Below, in pieces: positions 10,592 to 21,837 of a DNA stretch of 64,000 nt. The DNA lies in the NCBI GenBank assembly GCA_029237695.1, contig CM055279.1, positions 21,889,919 through 21,953,918 on the forward strand. Reading direction: 5' to 3'. The position numbers and the translations under genes are program-made. Each line of letters begins with the position of its first letter. Position 1 is the stretch's first letter. The stretch comes from Conchocele bisecta. Lineage: Eukaryota > Mollusca > Bivalvia > Lucinida > Thyasiridae. Under the pieces are notes generated by a model. The model had not been told where the DNA came from. It was given only the letters and a program-made list of their open reading frames with translations, and did not search any database.

Positions 10592-10753
10592 TAGAGAATA
10601 TTAGGTTAGTTACGTGAACGAGAAAATTTATCTGACTAGGCTGAGAAAACGAAAATGACGAGGCTTGCCCGAGTCATTTTCCGTTTTCGTGCCGAGTCAG
10701 ATAAATTTTCTCGTTCACGTAACTAACCTAATATTCTATTTATCCCGTCAACA
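10592..10753. mobile_element. hairpin of the B/C family with a different core, plus edge of a B module
   Basis: Arms AGAGAATATTAGGTTAGTTA and their complement enclose a palindrome with AGAAAATTTATCTGACTAGG. Right after it stands TTTATCCCGTCAACA, the end of a B module. Confidence 0.75.
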
Positions 10754-11093
10754 TCAACACAATTAAAAAAACCACACCATTTGGACCCTAAATGATAAAT
10801 CAGCGCCCCATTGAAATCCTCATTTGACAATTTGACGACAACCGCTTTACACCTTCATATTTACAAACGCACCAAAAATAGTTCCATAGTTTCGGGCCGC
10901 AAAATCGATTAATTTAACAGCAACAACACTATCTGTTTTCAATTTTATCTTTTCATAAGTGTTTCAAACATATCTATACTTTTTATAACAACACAGTTTA
11001 TTTACAACTTACACGCCGTGTGTAGACCGTCCTGTGTAACCGCTCTGAAATTAAACTTTGAAACATTTGAAAGTGAATTTCTGGATTTACACA
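10754..11093. other. no recognised features
   Basis: AT-rich sequence between a repeat and the 3' end of the Crypton-type gene; it may contain that gene's 3' untranslated part. Confidence 0.4.
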
Positions 11094-11958
11094 CTATTTC
11101 ATGTACAAATTAAATGTGCCGATGTTTACACTTGCACCAGAAAACATGGATTTTACGATCTGCTGGTTTGTGTCGCTTGTCATACTGACAGATTGCAGAG
11201 AAACAGGTGGCACAACTGAGCGATTCGCGCCTTGTTCAACTTCGCTACCACGTTGACGTTGGGTAAGTGACATAGGGTGGGTGGGGAAAGGCATTGTGTT
11301 TTCCATATTTACAGGGTCATTCACGACAGGGGGGATATTTTCTGAGCCTGTAGCAAAACTGACAGCCTCTTCAACATATGCTGAAGAGGATGTTATGGTG
11401 GATGGCTTTTCAACTTTGTTTTCTTTAGGCTTATTAATATTTGTGTGTGAGTTTGATAGAATATTCGAACATTCTTTTTGTTGATTTTCTGCATAGCACT
11501 GTAAGTTAGGATTGATTGTATATTTTTGTGACCGCTGACCTGCATTATATCGGTTGGTGCCACACCACAATCACGCAATTTTTGCACCAAGTGCTTTCGC
11601 GCCGAATGGTTTGTAAGACGCTTCTCTTTGTCTAGCCCCCCTTGCCATGGTCTTTAGCATTGTGGACATTTTTCTTTCACCAACAGGCAGTTTTATATAC
11701 CATTGATCAGTTAGGTCAGTTGTTCGGGGGGCTACATAAAAAGGGTCATCTACTCTGGAAAATCCAGTCGGTCGCTTGGAAGCGTATAGTTTATATAGTT
11801 TTATGGGATTTCTGTCGTGATTTTCACTGGAATAAATTTTCGGGGTAACTTTTCGGATGTCGGCCGGGTTTTCCCCTGTTCTCGTTTTTGTTTGCCGCTC
11901 TGTCAGCTCCAGATACTTGGTTCCATCGGAGGCTGCTTTCAGGTTCACATCTCCCCAT

Positions 11959-12168
11959 CTGTAGAAAAATATTGCAAATATAGTGTGACTTTTTACGTCA
12001 GAAAATTGTCACAAAACTGTGCTTGTTTTCTTGTTTCCTCCGTAATTATATTTATTTTATTCGTCTCGTGTTTTGGCCCTTAATTTTTTTACCGTAAAAC
12101 CGGCCGCAAGACCATTTCCACTTTTATGCAATTTTATTACAAAAATTTCATCATTAAATGACACTTAC
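11959..12168 (-). other. intron within the Crypton-type gene
   Basis: Donor AACTTGAG|GTAAGTG at 12169/12168 and acceptor TTTTTCTACAG|ATGGGG at 11959/11958. Splicing joins NYNLR to WGDVNLK in frame (phase 2), restoring the 'LRWGDV' segment expected in the recombinase. The intron is 210 bp. Confidence 0.8.
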
Positions 12169-12774
12169 CTCAAGTTATAATTTTCTTTTGTTCCTCTCAG
12201 GCCAACATGTACGGTGTTGATCAGCCACATTGAATTCAGTAGACTAGTCGGGTTGCTGTCCCCCAATAACCCGCGCTCATGTAGTAAGTTTATTTCGTCG
12301 TCTGTAATGGGCTGGGCAGTTCGAGGTTTGTTCCCCTTGCCGGCTTTCTTTAGAAATTTCTGTTTCGCTTTCAAGGCGTCACGTGTCAGTTGAAATTCAG
12401 CACCCGAGTCACTCATTATTTTGTAGGCATATTTCTGACGTTTCTATTTTCTGTCGATGCTTGAAATCATACCGCGGAGTGACGATGGCTCGTAATCTGC
12501 ACCGTCCTTTTTTCTGACAGAAAGTACAAAATTTGCGAGGTATTCGTCCAAATGGTCTACCTCCAGTTGATGTATCGGCCGACTTTCACCCTTTGTTAGT
12601 AAAAACCGTTCAAACTTCCTAACGTCAGCCAATGTCTTCTTCATTGTCGCTTTATTGTCTTCACTTTCTATAAACTGTTTAACCTCTTCTGAAGACATAT
12701 TGTTAAATTCGGTTGTTTCTCTGGTCATGGTGCTTTCACTGTCTGCTGAATTTGCATTTGTGTCTCTGCTTTCC

Positions 12775-12875
12775 ATTTCTTCATTTGTCTCTGTATTTGC
12801 CTCTGTACTTGTCCCTGTAGTGGCCTCTGTCTCTGTATTTGCCTCCGTATTGGTCTCTGTATTCGTCTTGGTAGA
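12775..12875 (-). repeat. Thr/Glu-coding degenerate microsatellite
   Basis: Repeats of the type AATACAGAG(ACC) on the minus strand encode TNTETNTEANTETEA in the linker of the Crypton-type protein. Confidence 0.7.
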
Positions 12876-12980
12876 TCGTGGTTTTATGTTTATCACTGGG
12901 GACACTGATACTATTTACATTTCGTCTTCGAAATCTGTCACCTCGATGCCAAATTGCTTCAAGAAATCAACATCGGCCAT

Positions 12981-14487
12981 TACCACCGCAGCACTTTCCG
13001 CACATAACTCGTCCCAGACGATGTTAAATGTCGCTGGTGACACGTTATCTTACATTTTGCCTCAATGTAATTGTTAATTGCCTGAATCACATTTACAGGT
13101 TAATTAATTCATTAATTGACAGTGCTCTCATTTGTATTAAAACAAGAAAACCATTTTGACATTTTTAATTTTGTGCTCAAGTCTGCAAGGCCAGGCCTTA
13201 TTTTTGTTCACAAATTTGGAGTTCAATTTATTTCTACACAATTTAAGCCAAGATGTAAGTAAACCACCCTTATCGCATCACCATATTTTCATTTCTAAAA
13301 TATTCCATATTTTCCGTAAGTGACGTGGAAAATTTACACAAACTTCAGTGTTCATGCGGAATTTAATTTTTGCATTTTTTGTCATTTCTGCATCTTATCT
13401 ATAGAAAAGATCAACAAATTTCAAAATCAATATCGGCAGAATTTGGTACTGCGATGAGGGTGGTTTTCTGAGATCCGCCTCATTGTAGGGGAGGGGTGTA
13501 GTGGGGGGGGGGGGGGAGGGGGGCGGTCAAAGGACAGGCAACCTGGTTTTGGGGCAGTAATTCCATTTCTAGCAAGAAAAAAATTGGGGAAAAGTGAGCA
13601 TAAATTATAATAAAATAATTTTTTGATTTAATACAATGAAGCCCGTGTCTGTAACACTACAATACTCTTCTTAGTTTTCACTCAGGAGTGATTTCGCACT
13701 GCCTTCATTGGAATTGGGTCATGCAGAAGACAACAAATGTCTTGGATTATTGCCAAAATCCTCTTGGAATTGTGGGATAAAGAAAAGAAACAAACACATT
13801 TTTGACAGTTATAACTATTATTCATCTTACAAATGGGTATTTTTCTTATTAGTTTTATCAACAATAAATTTCTAAGTTAATTAAACACCATTTTTTTGGG
13901 CGTGAACTAAACTTAGAAATGTCCACTACTAGCGTATTTATACACTGTTTACATTTGCGTGTCAGAGGTCAATGCTCTGAACGGGTTGTGTATTGGTTGT
14001 GAAGGTAGTGCTAAACATCAATGGGTTAGTATATTCATACGCGATGTGAGGCGGTACTAGACGTGAACGAGAAAAAATACACGTACCTGCTTTTCACGTC
14101 TAGTAGCGACATAGTTGACGGGATAAATACACATCCGGGTTTGTTGTATCGCGATGTAAAATGTTCCGATGGTTTGTTGTGTCCAGTAGCATGGAAACTG
14201 GTCAACATACTGCATTTTCTGGTGAATCTATGGCCACGTTTTATAATTCCAAAACCTATGATTACATGTCAGTGTGCGATACCTACAAAACGCGACAATT
14301 AATAAGGGTCAATCAAGGGTGGACGGATGAGAGAGTGAGTAATATTAAATACTGGTCAGTTGGTCTGTGTTAGCTTTCGAAAAAAACAGATATTTTGAAG
14401 TGTCATTGTATTGTGTTCATTGTTGTTGTGCTGAGTCGGGATGTAAATTGGTATGTATAATGATAATTATATATAATGTACTTTATT
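12981..14487. other. 1.5 kb without genes; poly-G run and short repeat remnants
   Basis: A G run at about 13503-13523 (broken once by A) is the main landmark. Near 14040-14135, GGTACTAGACGTGAACGAGA and GTTGACGGGATAAATA are remnants of the B/C hairpin family. The open frames here resemble no protein. Confidence 0.5.
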
Positions 14488-14488
14488 T

Positions 14489-15636
14489 ATACCCCCGCAA
14501 CAAGTTGTGGTGGGTATACTGGAGTCAGGTTGTCCGTCCGTCCATCCGTCCGTCCGTCACTAAACTTAACATCAGAGAAATATTGTTAATATTCTAAAAT
14601 GCTTAATATTTCACACATGCATTCCTGTAAGGCTCTACTACCATGCTGTGCCAAATCCACGACCGTCCAACCCCCGCTGATCCCAAGGTGAAGGTCAAAT
14701 ACTTAGTCTCTTTACAAAACTTAACATCAGAAAAATATTGTTATAACTTCTGGTTCATTCGTCCAAAATGTTTCATATTTCACACATGCATTCCTGTAAG
14801 GCTCTACTACCATGCTGTGCCAAATCCACGACCGTCCAACCCCCGCTGATCCCAATGTCAAGGTCAAATACTTAGTCTCTTTACAAAACTTAACATCAGA
14901 GAAATAAGTTAAAACTTCTATTTCCTTCATTGAACATTCTCAATATTTCACACATGCATTCCTCCAAGGTTGTACTATCATGCTCTGACAAATCTACGAC
15001 CGTCCAACCCCCGCTGATCACAAGGTCAAGGTGATATAGTCTTTACAAAACTTAACATCAGAGAAATATGTTATAACTTCTATTTCTGTCATCGAAAATT
15101 CTTAATAGTTGATGCATGCATTCCTCTAAGGCATTACTATCATGCTGTGATAGATTCCCGCTGATCTCGAGGTCAAGGTCACATACTTAGTCTCTTTACA
15201 AAACTTAACATCAGATAAATCGGTTATAACTTCTATTTCCTTGCTCGGATCTGCTTCACATTTCACACACGCATTGCTCCAATGGTCCTCTACTGCACTG
15301 TCACAAACCCACATTCGTCCCGCCCCCACTAAGCCCCGGGTAAAGGTCACAGACTTGGTGCGTTTGAAACCTTAACGCTCGGGTAAATGGCTTGTAATTT
15401 CTGTTTCTTTGCTCGGATCTGCTTTACATTTCACACACACATTGCTCCAATGGTCCTATACCGTCCTGTGACAAATCCACATTCGTCCCGTCCCCGCTAA
15501 GCCCAGGGTCAAGCTCACCGACTTGGTGCGTTCGAAACCTTAACGCTCGGGAAAATGGCTTATAATCAAATATGCCTCGTTTTCTTTGGCAGGCAGCGGG
15601 GGCACTCGTGTGCTGACAGGCCACATTTCTAGTTTT
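14489..15636. mobile_element. satellite-bearing element 2 (155-170 bp unit)
   Basis: Begins ATACCCCCGCAACAAGTTGT and a GTCC microsatellite, then six or seven units each starting near CTTAACATCAGAGAAAT (14565, 14720, 14889, 15050, 15204...), and ends GACAGGCCACATTTCTAGTT. The layout is as in element 1, with unrelated units. Later units are more diverged. Units contain AAGGTCAAGGTCA-like motifs. Confidence 0.75.
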
Positions 15637-15941
15637 GTTTAATATACTTTATGTACCAACATGTATAGTCAGCAGTACTTAGTGATTTGTACACAACAAT
15701 CTGGTATGTTATTGTAATGTCCATGGTCCGATATGCCCATGGCCCGTTATGTCCATAATTCGTAGGAACAACATGACATTGAATAGTGTGTATATAAGTT
15801 GAGGTCATCGGGCAATGATACTAATAATTGGTTAAGTTTCACTGCCGTCTTGTAAGATATTTATTTGGCAATTGTGTTTAACCTGCGCATGCATGATGAG
15901 GGACTACGCTGACGATGTATATGTAGTAGTACGGTCATAGT

Positions 15942-16333
15942 CAAGGTGCATGATCACGTGGTTACAACAACAACAACGTCGCCCACTCCAAAGTAAGTAT
16001 TAATTGATGTTTTCCTTAATATTCAACGGATTTTGATGAAATATGGCGCAGCAAACGCGTCTTCATGATATGCATTTGGTGGTCCAGGGAGTTTGGCACA
16101 GACTTATGTCGTTTTTGTAAAGAATCGATTTCGGAGACACGGAAATCGATTCTTCGCAAAAACGACAGAAATTTTGGCGAAAATACAGAGACCACCAAAT
16201 GCAGCTTAACAAGACGCGTTTGATGTGCCAGTATTTCATCAAAATCCGTTACGTAATAAGGACACTATAAAAGAATACGTACTTTGAATCGGTACTTGTT
16301 GTTGTTGTTAGTACCACGTGATCATACACCTTG
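15942..16333. mobile_element. CAAGG...CCTTG palindromic MITE, complete, with 5-bp target duplication
   Basis: A 392-bp near-palindrome from CAAGGTGCATGATCACGTGG to CCACGTGATCATACACCTTG, centred on GAATCGATTTCGGAGACACG and its inverse. ATAGT flanks it at 15937-15941 and 16334-16338. A related uninterrupted sequence at 16629-16643 (TAGTACGGCCATAGTAGG) is the empty site, which confirms insertion and the duplication length. Confidence 0.9.
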
Positions 16334-16374
16334 ATAGTAGGATAATCGAACAGTTTTACTGCCTTCCTGTACAC

Positions 16375-16437
16375 GCCGGTTTTTATAGTTCGTCTCTCAC
16401 GCAGGAGGCTTGGGTTCGATCCCAGCGGCCGACAAGA
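16375..16437 (+). repeat. tRNA-derived SINE head, copy 1
   Basis: GGGTTCGATCCCAGCGGCCG is a B-box-like block; upstream TTTTTATAGTTCGTCTCTCA is a degraded A-box region. It is the same unit as the better copy at 16681, with the palindromic MITE inserted just upstream of it. Confidence 0.5.
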
Positions 16438-16680
16438 TATTTTTTTCAATTTGTAACACATTCCCTCCTACTACAGTGGTGCCGTGACCAGGATAGATTA
16501 CCCTTCGAGCCAATAGGCGTAGTCGGATTATGTATGGTGTCTTCCAACACAGAATGAACTAACGAGTTTATAAAAGAACATGGAGACATTTGAGAAACAA
16601 ATGTATATTTTAGGAAGGAGGAATGTAGTAGTACGGCCATAGTAGGATGCTCGAACATTTGTACTAACGTACGGTACAGG

Positions 16681-16746
16681 CCGGCTTTTATAGCGACGTG
16701 GTAGAGTGTTTGCGCGGCCTGGGTTCGATACCAGCCGCCGACAAGA
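16681..16746 (+). repeat. tRNA-derived SINE head, copy 2
   Basis: TAGCGACGTGGTAGAGTG (16691-16708) fits an RNA polymerase III A box, and GGGTTCGATACC (16721-16732) a B box at tRNA-like spacing. There is no complete tRNA fold or CCA-region, so this is a SINE-type or pseudo-tRNA unit. It is tandem with copy 1, about 310 bp apart. Confidence 0.55.
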
Positions 16747-16861
16747 TATCTTTCATTTTATGACTCATTCCCCTCCCACTACACATGTACATGTATATGT
16801 GTTTATAATCGTGTTTCAGGGGGGTGGACCGACTGATGTATAACCCTGTTACCGGATCGTC

Positions 16862-17035
16862 ATATTGGGAACTGCTTCTCCCCATTCCACAGTAAATCAG
16901 GCACCCAAAGACACGTGTTTATGCTTTGCGATCACGAACAGATATTACTATTGGAGATAAGTGAAAAAGAAACCCACAACTATTACAAACACAGTGATTT
17001 ACAGGGTTTCCGGTTTAGAGACGTTTAACTGTATT
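16862..17035. mobile_element. Tigger-like element remnant
   Basis: TTTGCGATCACGAACAGATA, AAAAAGAAACCCACAA and the end CCGGTTTAGAGACGTTTAAC TG match the modules at 9943 and 57060. Confidence 0.65.
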
Positions 17036-17457
17036 TGGCGAGGTAGAGGAACACACGACTGAACATGTTTCTCAGACAGACTGGTGGGAATTGGCTCGAA
17101 CGCCTTCCATACCCGATTGTGGCTTAAAGGCATCGGGATTACTGACACTGGACTCCTTTTCCATACATCCTGGGCGGCCTCATGTGGTATATGCATACAT
17201 GTATCAAGCGGATAGTGCGCGAAGGAACTGTAGACACTAAGTCAACTTGGTATATGTAAGATATGGCCGCGACGACGTAGGCATATACTCTGAGCATATC
17301 ACGGTCTAATTTGGTATCGTCATACCTGTGGTATTTAATGAGTGGACCGGCAACGCACATGCATTGTATATGACCGGTTTGGTGACCCGGGCGTGACGCG
17401 TGGAAACGATATTGGTGAATGGCGGTACCGAGTCGCGTCGGGTGAGCAGTGTATATG
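17036..17457. other. no recognised genes
   Basis: An open frame on the minus strand at 17139-17573 runs into the hairpin beyond and resembles nothing known. GGAATTGGCTCGAACGCCTT recurs near 63906. Confidence 0.4.
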
Positions 17458-17573
17458 GTAGTTACGGGAGGTGACTCTGCACAGTGACTCTGCACAACTC
17501 CCGTACCGTCAGTCGCATATGCTAAGCATATGCTACTAACGGTATGGAAGTTGTGCAGAGTTACCGCCCGCAA
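17458..17573. repeat. inverted repeat, about 116 bp
   Basis: GTTACGGGAGGTGACTCTGC faces GCAGAGTTACCGCCCGCAAC, with an inner palindrome GCATATGCTAAGCATATGC. The left arm carries a short duplication (TGACTCTGCACA twice). Confidence 0.65.
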
Positions 17574-17710
17574 CTACGAATTGGTATCAACAGAGCTGTC
17601 ATTTTATTGTCAATGCTGGTTCGACCCAGTCACTTGTTTAGAACAGTGTAAATAATCGACATTTAGTCAGTAAGGGGGCGGCTTTATTGATACATTAGAC
17701 ATGTCTTTAT

Positions 17711-18067
17711 TTTATCCCGTCAACACTGTGCGTATGTGCCGTGAAAGACGGTGCCGTGAAAGACGATGCCGTGAAACATATTTGATATCATGTCAATACG
17801 ACCTAATCACTGCGTATGAATATGTGCGGTTGTCATACTAGTCGATTCTCCGATGTTGATGATGCGGCTGGGGTTATTTTTTGCATTTATTTAAAGCTAT
17901 TTGTAGTGTTTACGGGATAAATAGAATAGTAGGTTAGTGCCGTGACTGGGAAAACATATCTGACGCGGCACGAAAACGGGATGTGCTCGGCAGAGCCTCG
18001 CCCATCCCTTTTCCCAAGCCTTGCCATCTATGTTTTTCCCATTCACTGCACTACCCTACTATTCTCT
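17711..18067. mobile_element. composite: B module (17711-17921) plus C hairpin (17922-18067)
   Basis: B runs from TTTATCCCGTCAACAC to GTGTTTACGGGATAAA. It is followed without a gap by TAGAATAGTAGGTTAGTGCC, the start of a hairpin whose arms meet at GGGATGTGCTCGGCAGAGCC and end CACTACCCTACTATTCT. The same B-C junction occurs at 27605, 61136 and 62114, and inverted at 46190. Confidence 0.85.
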
Positions 18068-18241
18068 CTAAGTTTGCCACATGCCGTATACCCCATTTTA
18101 TATCTCGGACATTGTAGCATATACGCCAAGTATAATAAGGCGGGCATCAACGAACCAAAGCCAACATCAACACGTCAGATGACCCTTCTGTACTGAGGGG
18201 CAATTTATTTAGGAATTGTAATATTCCACATATCATTCACG

Positions 18242-18476
18242 GTTGTGACTGGAGAAATGGGGTTTGTGGGTTTTGTGACCAGTGTAGATATAGATCAGCC
18301 TGTGAATCGGAACAGTCTGACAGGATCTGAACTGTTCGCCATTCGATTAATGAAACACCATTCACTCATCTAACAAGCAATATGTATCATTATCAGGCTA
18401 CACAAATGTGCTATTTGATCAGGAGTATCACTGGCGGCAAACCACATAAGCCCCATTTATCCAGTCACAGACACAT
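18242..18476. mobile_element. family E dispersed repeat, complete
   Basis: GTTGTGACTGGAGAAATGGG and CCATTTATCCAGTCACAGAC form the inverted ends. The interior has GTGACCAGTGTAGATATAGA and GGATCTGAACTGTTCGCC. Confidence 0.75.
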
Positions 18477-18515
18477 TTCAGTTAAGACAAATATACCACT
18501 CCGAGAACATACATG

Positions 18516-18914
18516 TATCAGGTAACCTGCCCTGTATTGACCGAATACGTACTGACTGATAACATATTGTTATATCCGGCATTGAACTGGTACAAACATC
18601 CGGGTTACAACGAAGTGAAACTGACGTTCCATTGGTCGGATGACGTCACGTGACGTTACAGAATGACGTCAGTGTAAAGAAGCAACGTAAACAAGTTCAC
18701 GTTCTGTCCATAGATATGTGGTCATTTTCGAGCATAAAATGTTACCTGATAAATAGAATACCAGGCTAGTGTCTTTTGATGTCAAGTTTATCAGGCAAGC
18801 CTTGCCTGATAAACTTGCTATCAAAATACACTAGCCTTGCCTCGGAATTCCTACGCGTTTCCTAGCCTTGCCTGATAAACTTACTATCAAAAGACACTAG
18901 CCTGGTATTCTATA
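18516..18914. mobile_element. composite: F module (18516-18751) plus hairpin (18752-18914)
   Basis: The F module has TATCAGGTAAC/GTTACCTGATA ends. The hairpin begins AATAGAATACCAGGCTAGTG and ends CACTAGCCTGGTATTCTATA, with an extra CCTTGCCTGATAAACTTGCT arm repeated inside. It is about 236 bp of module identical in layout to 8630-8878. Confidence 0.8.
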
Positions 18915-19337
18915 TGCACAGTATGTTACACCTCGAACAGCAATTGCACCACCCACTCATGTTGCATACACTGGCGCTAGGTAAAAAAGTAAACAAATCA
19001 ATTTCTGCAAAATGTTAGCTCACGTGTAGCTAACCCGATACTTAATTCGTTATTGAAATTCATGTCGAATGTGGCATATTTCATAAACATTCGACGTAAA
19101 TTACAACTTGCAACATTAATACGTTTTCCTTCTCTCACATTAGGCGTCACCGCTTTCATGCAATACATAGTTTGGTAAACCTGTTAACAGCTGTGTGGAT
19201 ATAGTTATAGAGGCATGTTATATGTGCAGTGCAGCATATTAATAACAATATATCGTATATTTATTGACATGTATATGCACGTGAAAAAGGCGCCTCACAT
19301 GAAATACTGTTAAACAAAGATTATTAAATGTTTTTAA
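18915..19337. other. no recognised features
   Basis: Sequence between two mobile elements; no coding frame or known repeat. Confidence 0.4.
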
Positions 19338-19880
19338 AGGTACATGCCCACTCAGTAGGTACAAAATGTTCTTTATAGGAATTAAAAAGAGTGACTTTAA
19401 AACAATGTGCATTAAATGTGCTTCTCTTTGGAGGTTATTGGAAATTACTACACGTTCTAAAAGTGTGAGTGCCCGCTATACAGATATACATGTACATGTA
19501 CTCGTTTCGTAATATTTATTTACTAATAGTGACTCGGTGGTATCAGGCTACATGTATTTTCATATGTAAATGAGGCATGATATTTTTAATTATTTATACT
19601 AATTAAATGCGTCACCTGAAAAAGTAATATTTTCGACAGATTATAAAGTATGATCATTGCACATTAAAACATAAATACAGAGAATAAATAGTAACAGTTT
19701 AAGGAAACGCGGTTATCGCCACTGATATCAGTGTGGACATTTACGTCTGATATAAAATGCATACTACTGCCAATCAATACGTGGGGTAATGGTGAATGAA
19801 TGTTTATTTTGCCAGAAAATGTCCCAGATGATGTATCTGATATAAAGAACAGTCTGTGCCTACTGAATGAGCATGCACCT
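19338..19880. mobile_element. TTAA-flanked MITE with AGGTACATGCCC ends (family M), complete
   Basis: Left flank TTAA (19334-19337), then AGGTACATGCCCACTCAGTAGG. The right end is TACTGAATGAGCATGCACCT followed by TCAA, a one-base change from TTAA. TTAA targeting is typical of piggyBac-class elements. The 543-bp interior has no coding potential. Confidence 0.85.
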
Positions 19881-20010
19881 TCAATGTAAACAATTATTCG
19901 GGTTTACTCATAGCGTAAGCCGTTTGAAGGCACTGTGTCTCAGATGACGTCTCGAGTAATGAAACTGTATTGGCGTTAATGTAATTTAGCACTTTCTCCC
20001 CTAAGTAACT

Positions 20011-20243
20011 AGGGGTCGTTTCACTAAACTTCGTAAGACTAAACTGTTCGTAAGCGCAAAAGTAGGATCGTCTGGAAATTGTAATTGATGGATTTACATT
20101 TATTGAACATATGCTGCATATGTTCAATAAATGTAAATCCAGTAATTGTTTGCAAGAAAACAGTGTTAATGTGAAGTTTACAGACTGTCATAAGTTTGCG
20201 CTTACGAACATTTTAGTCGTACGACGTTAGGTGAAGCGCCCAG
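20011..20243. mobile_element. GGGCCCGTTTCA palindrome (family J), copy 1
   Basis: Arms TCGTTTCACTAAACTTCGTA...TTAGGTGAAGCGCCC. The core TGGATTTACATTTATTGAAC with its inverse meets at CATATGCTGCATATG. It is a diverged copy of the roughly 240-bp palindrome. Confidence 0.8.
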
Positions 20244-20443
20244 GAATGGAGTTTATATGCTAATTTTCCGACCGAATAAATTGTCACACAATGATTTTCA
20301 GACTATTCCATTTATAAAAAAGGTGGGTTTTTTTCTGTAAAAAAATGAAAATTACTTTCATGCTACTCAGACGTATAATCTGGTTACAAAAATACCAAGA
20401 TAATCGTAATACTATCGAATTAATTTTACTGAATATATTTCAC

Positions 20444-20681
20444 CAGGGGGGAGTTTCACTAAACTTCCTACGACTAAAATGTTCGTACGTGCAAATTTAT
20501 GATAATTTCACATAAACATTTTTTTCTCGTAACCAATTATTGGATTTACATTTATTGAGCATATGCTGCATATGCAGCATATGCTCAATAAATGTAAATC
20601 CATCAATTGAAATTTACAGACGATCCTAAATTTGCACATACGAACATTTTAGTCGTACGAAGGTTAATGAAACGGGCCCAG
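20444..20681. mobile_element. family J palindrome, copy 2
   Basis: CAGGGGGGAGTTTCACTAAA to GGTTAATGAAACGGGCCCAG, with the perfect core palindrome ATGCTGCATATGCAGCAT. Confidence 0.85.
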
Positions 20682-20711
20682 TTCAAGCGCGTATCTGAGA
20701 TCCAGTGCCTT

Positions 20712-20990
20712 TAAGCCGTGCCCAGTTGGCCGACAATTCTTACTATTCGTAATCCTATTACTTTTAGGGGAAGGGTCCATGTGGTTTTGGTGTGGTATGT
20801 ACTTGGCGCCAGGTCAGGTTATTCTAATTTCAGGGCTGAATATATTTTTTCTCGATGTAAATATTCCGTTCTGATTTTGGAATGTTCCCCCAATGTTAAA
20901 TACGGGATCGAACCCGTTGGTCCGGCCTTACATGACCTTAGCTGTTGATAGGCCGTTAACACCAATACACAAACAAAAACAAACACACTT
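20712..20990 (+). mobile_element. SINE-like retroposon (family H), truncated
   Basis: Shares TTTAGGGGAAGGGTCCATGT, GGGCTGAATATATTTT and the 3' end CTTAGCTGTTGATAGGCCGT followed by ACAAACAAAAACAAAC with copies at 24716, 28281, 37834 and 54903. Near the 3' end is GGGATCGAACCCG, a reversed B-box-like block. Confidence 0.7.
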
Positions 20991-21063
20991 GTTAAAAGTT
21001 GGCGCTCATATTACATGTACACTGGGTTCACGTACAGACATACACACAAACGGATACAATGGG

Positions 21064-21115
21064 GTGAACTTTTTAGAGGGGGAGGGTGGGGTGGGGGCGG
21101 GGGTGTATCACATAG
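21064..21115. repeat. G-rich tract
   Basis: Runs of three to five G separated by single A or T (GGGGGAGGGTGGGGTGGGGG), long enough for G-quadruplex formation. Confidence 0.7.
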
Positions 21116-21240
21116 TATACATGTACATGTAGGTCAACATTCGCGCGTATAAATATATAGCTAAAACACGTCACACGTAGGAACAAGTAAAAATCGCGTG
21201 GTGGCACTCGGGACTGTGACTGAGGAAATCGGCTTCAGTG

Positions 21241-21352
21241 CATGTACATGTACTATGTATATCACGTGTGGTCAGTCTGGCTTTACTACTACATGTACAT
21301 GTACTATGTATATCACGTGTGGTCAGTCTGGCTTTACTACTACATGTACATG
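21241..21352. repeat. 51-bp tandem repeat, 2.2 copies
   Basis: CATGTACATGTACTATGTAT...GGCTTTACTACTA twice in a row, nearly identical, plus a partial third copy. Confidence 0.9.
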
Positions 21353-21400
21353 CACGTACGCAGAGGGGGTGGGACAGGTGCGTACGCAACCCTTTATTAA

Positions 21401-21620
21401 CCCTTTGAATAACACATGCCTGTATAGTGGTATTGGCAAAAAGTGTAGATCCAGATGAGCCGGCTCGTGACGAGCCGTCTCATCAGGATCTGCATTTTTT
21501 GCAAGTAATTTTCATAATTTTGAGATCAAAAACACCCCATGTTCATAAATGGACTGGTCTGAAAATAATTTTGTGATGATTGGATTGTTTGCAATATTAA
21601 CATATCAAAGTCCATTCAAG
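21401..21620. mobile_element. TTAA-CCCTTT piggyBac-like MITE (family N), right end unclear
   Basis: TTAA (21397-21400) then CCCTTTGAATAACAC; the central hairpin GATGAGCCGGCTCGTGACGA and AAAATGGACTGGTCTG-like parts match the complete copy at 25457. Confidence 0.7.
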
Positions 21621-21837
21621 TAATTTGGTTAATCTGCCGAGGTCTGTCCGTGGATGTGCAAAAACATCGTTTAACCATTTGCGCCGTCGATAACGCACCA
21701 CCACCCCTAAATTAATTCCTTCGTACGGGCCTGTACATGTACATGCATTTGCCGGTATACTGGTAAACAACATCATCTGCTGACTCATTGTGGAGTCTGG
21801 GAGTGGACAGTGGTATATACATGTAGCAAGGTGTGGG

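Larger units (their letters stand above)
11094..12980 (-). pseudogene. Crypton-type (DUF3504) tyrosine recombinase, degenerate
   Basis: Reads MADVDFLKQFGIEVTDFEDE from 12980, then a Thr/Glu-rich low-complexity linker, then the N-terminal DNA-binding core (RKFERFLLTKGESRPIHQLE, SLRGMISSIDRK). The catalytic domain shows VHVGLRGTKENYNLRWGDV (box I Arg), NHSARKHLVQ (H-x-x-R), VSGHKNIQSILTYS (His and nucleophile Tyr). The tail ends MFSGASVNIGTFNL. These are the motifs of Crypton transposons and the animal genes derived from them, which cut and rejoin DNA by tyrosine recombination. Defects: in-frame stops at 12915-12917 and in SSIDRK-stop-KRQKYAYKI near 12445, a frameshift in the G run near 11640, and another near 11490. 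Loss seems recent, as all active-site residues remain. Confidence 0.85.

Noticed and set aside
16681..16746. True tRNA gene
   Set aside because: A and B boxes are present, but no full cloverleaf or discriminator region, and the unit is tandem with a degraded copy, so a SINE head is more likely.
17139..17573. 144-codon minus-strand frame
   Set aside because: It runs into a hairpin, has no recognisable domain and no splice or polyadenylation context.
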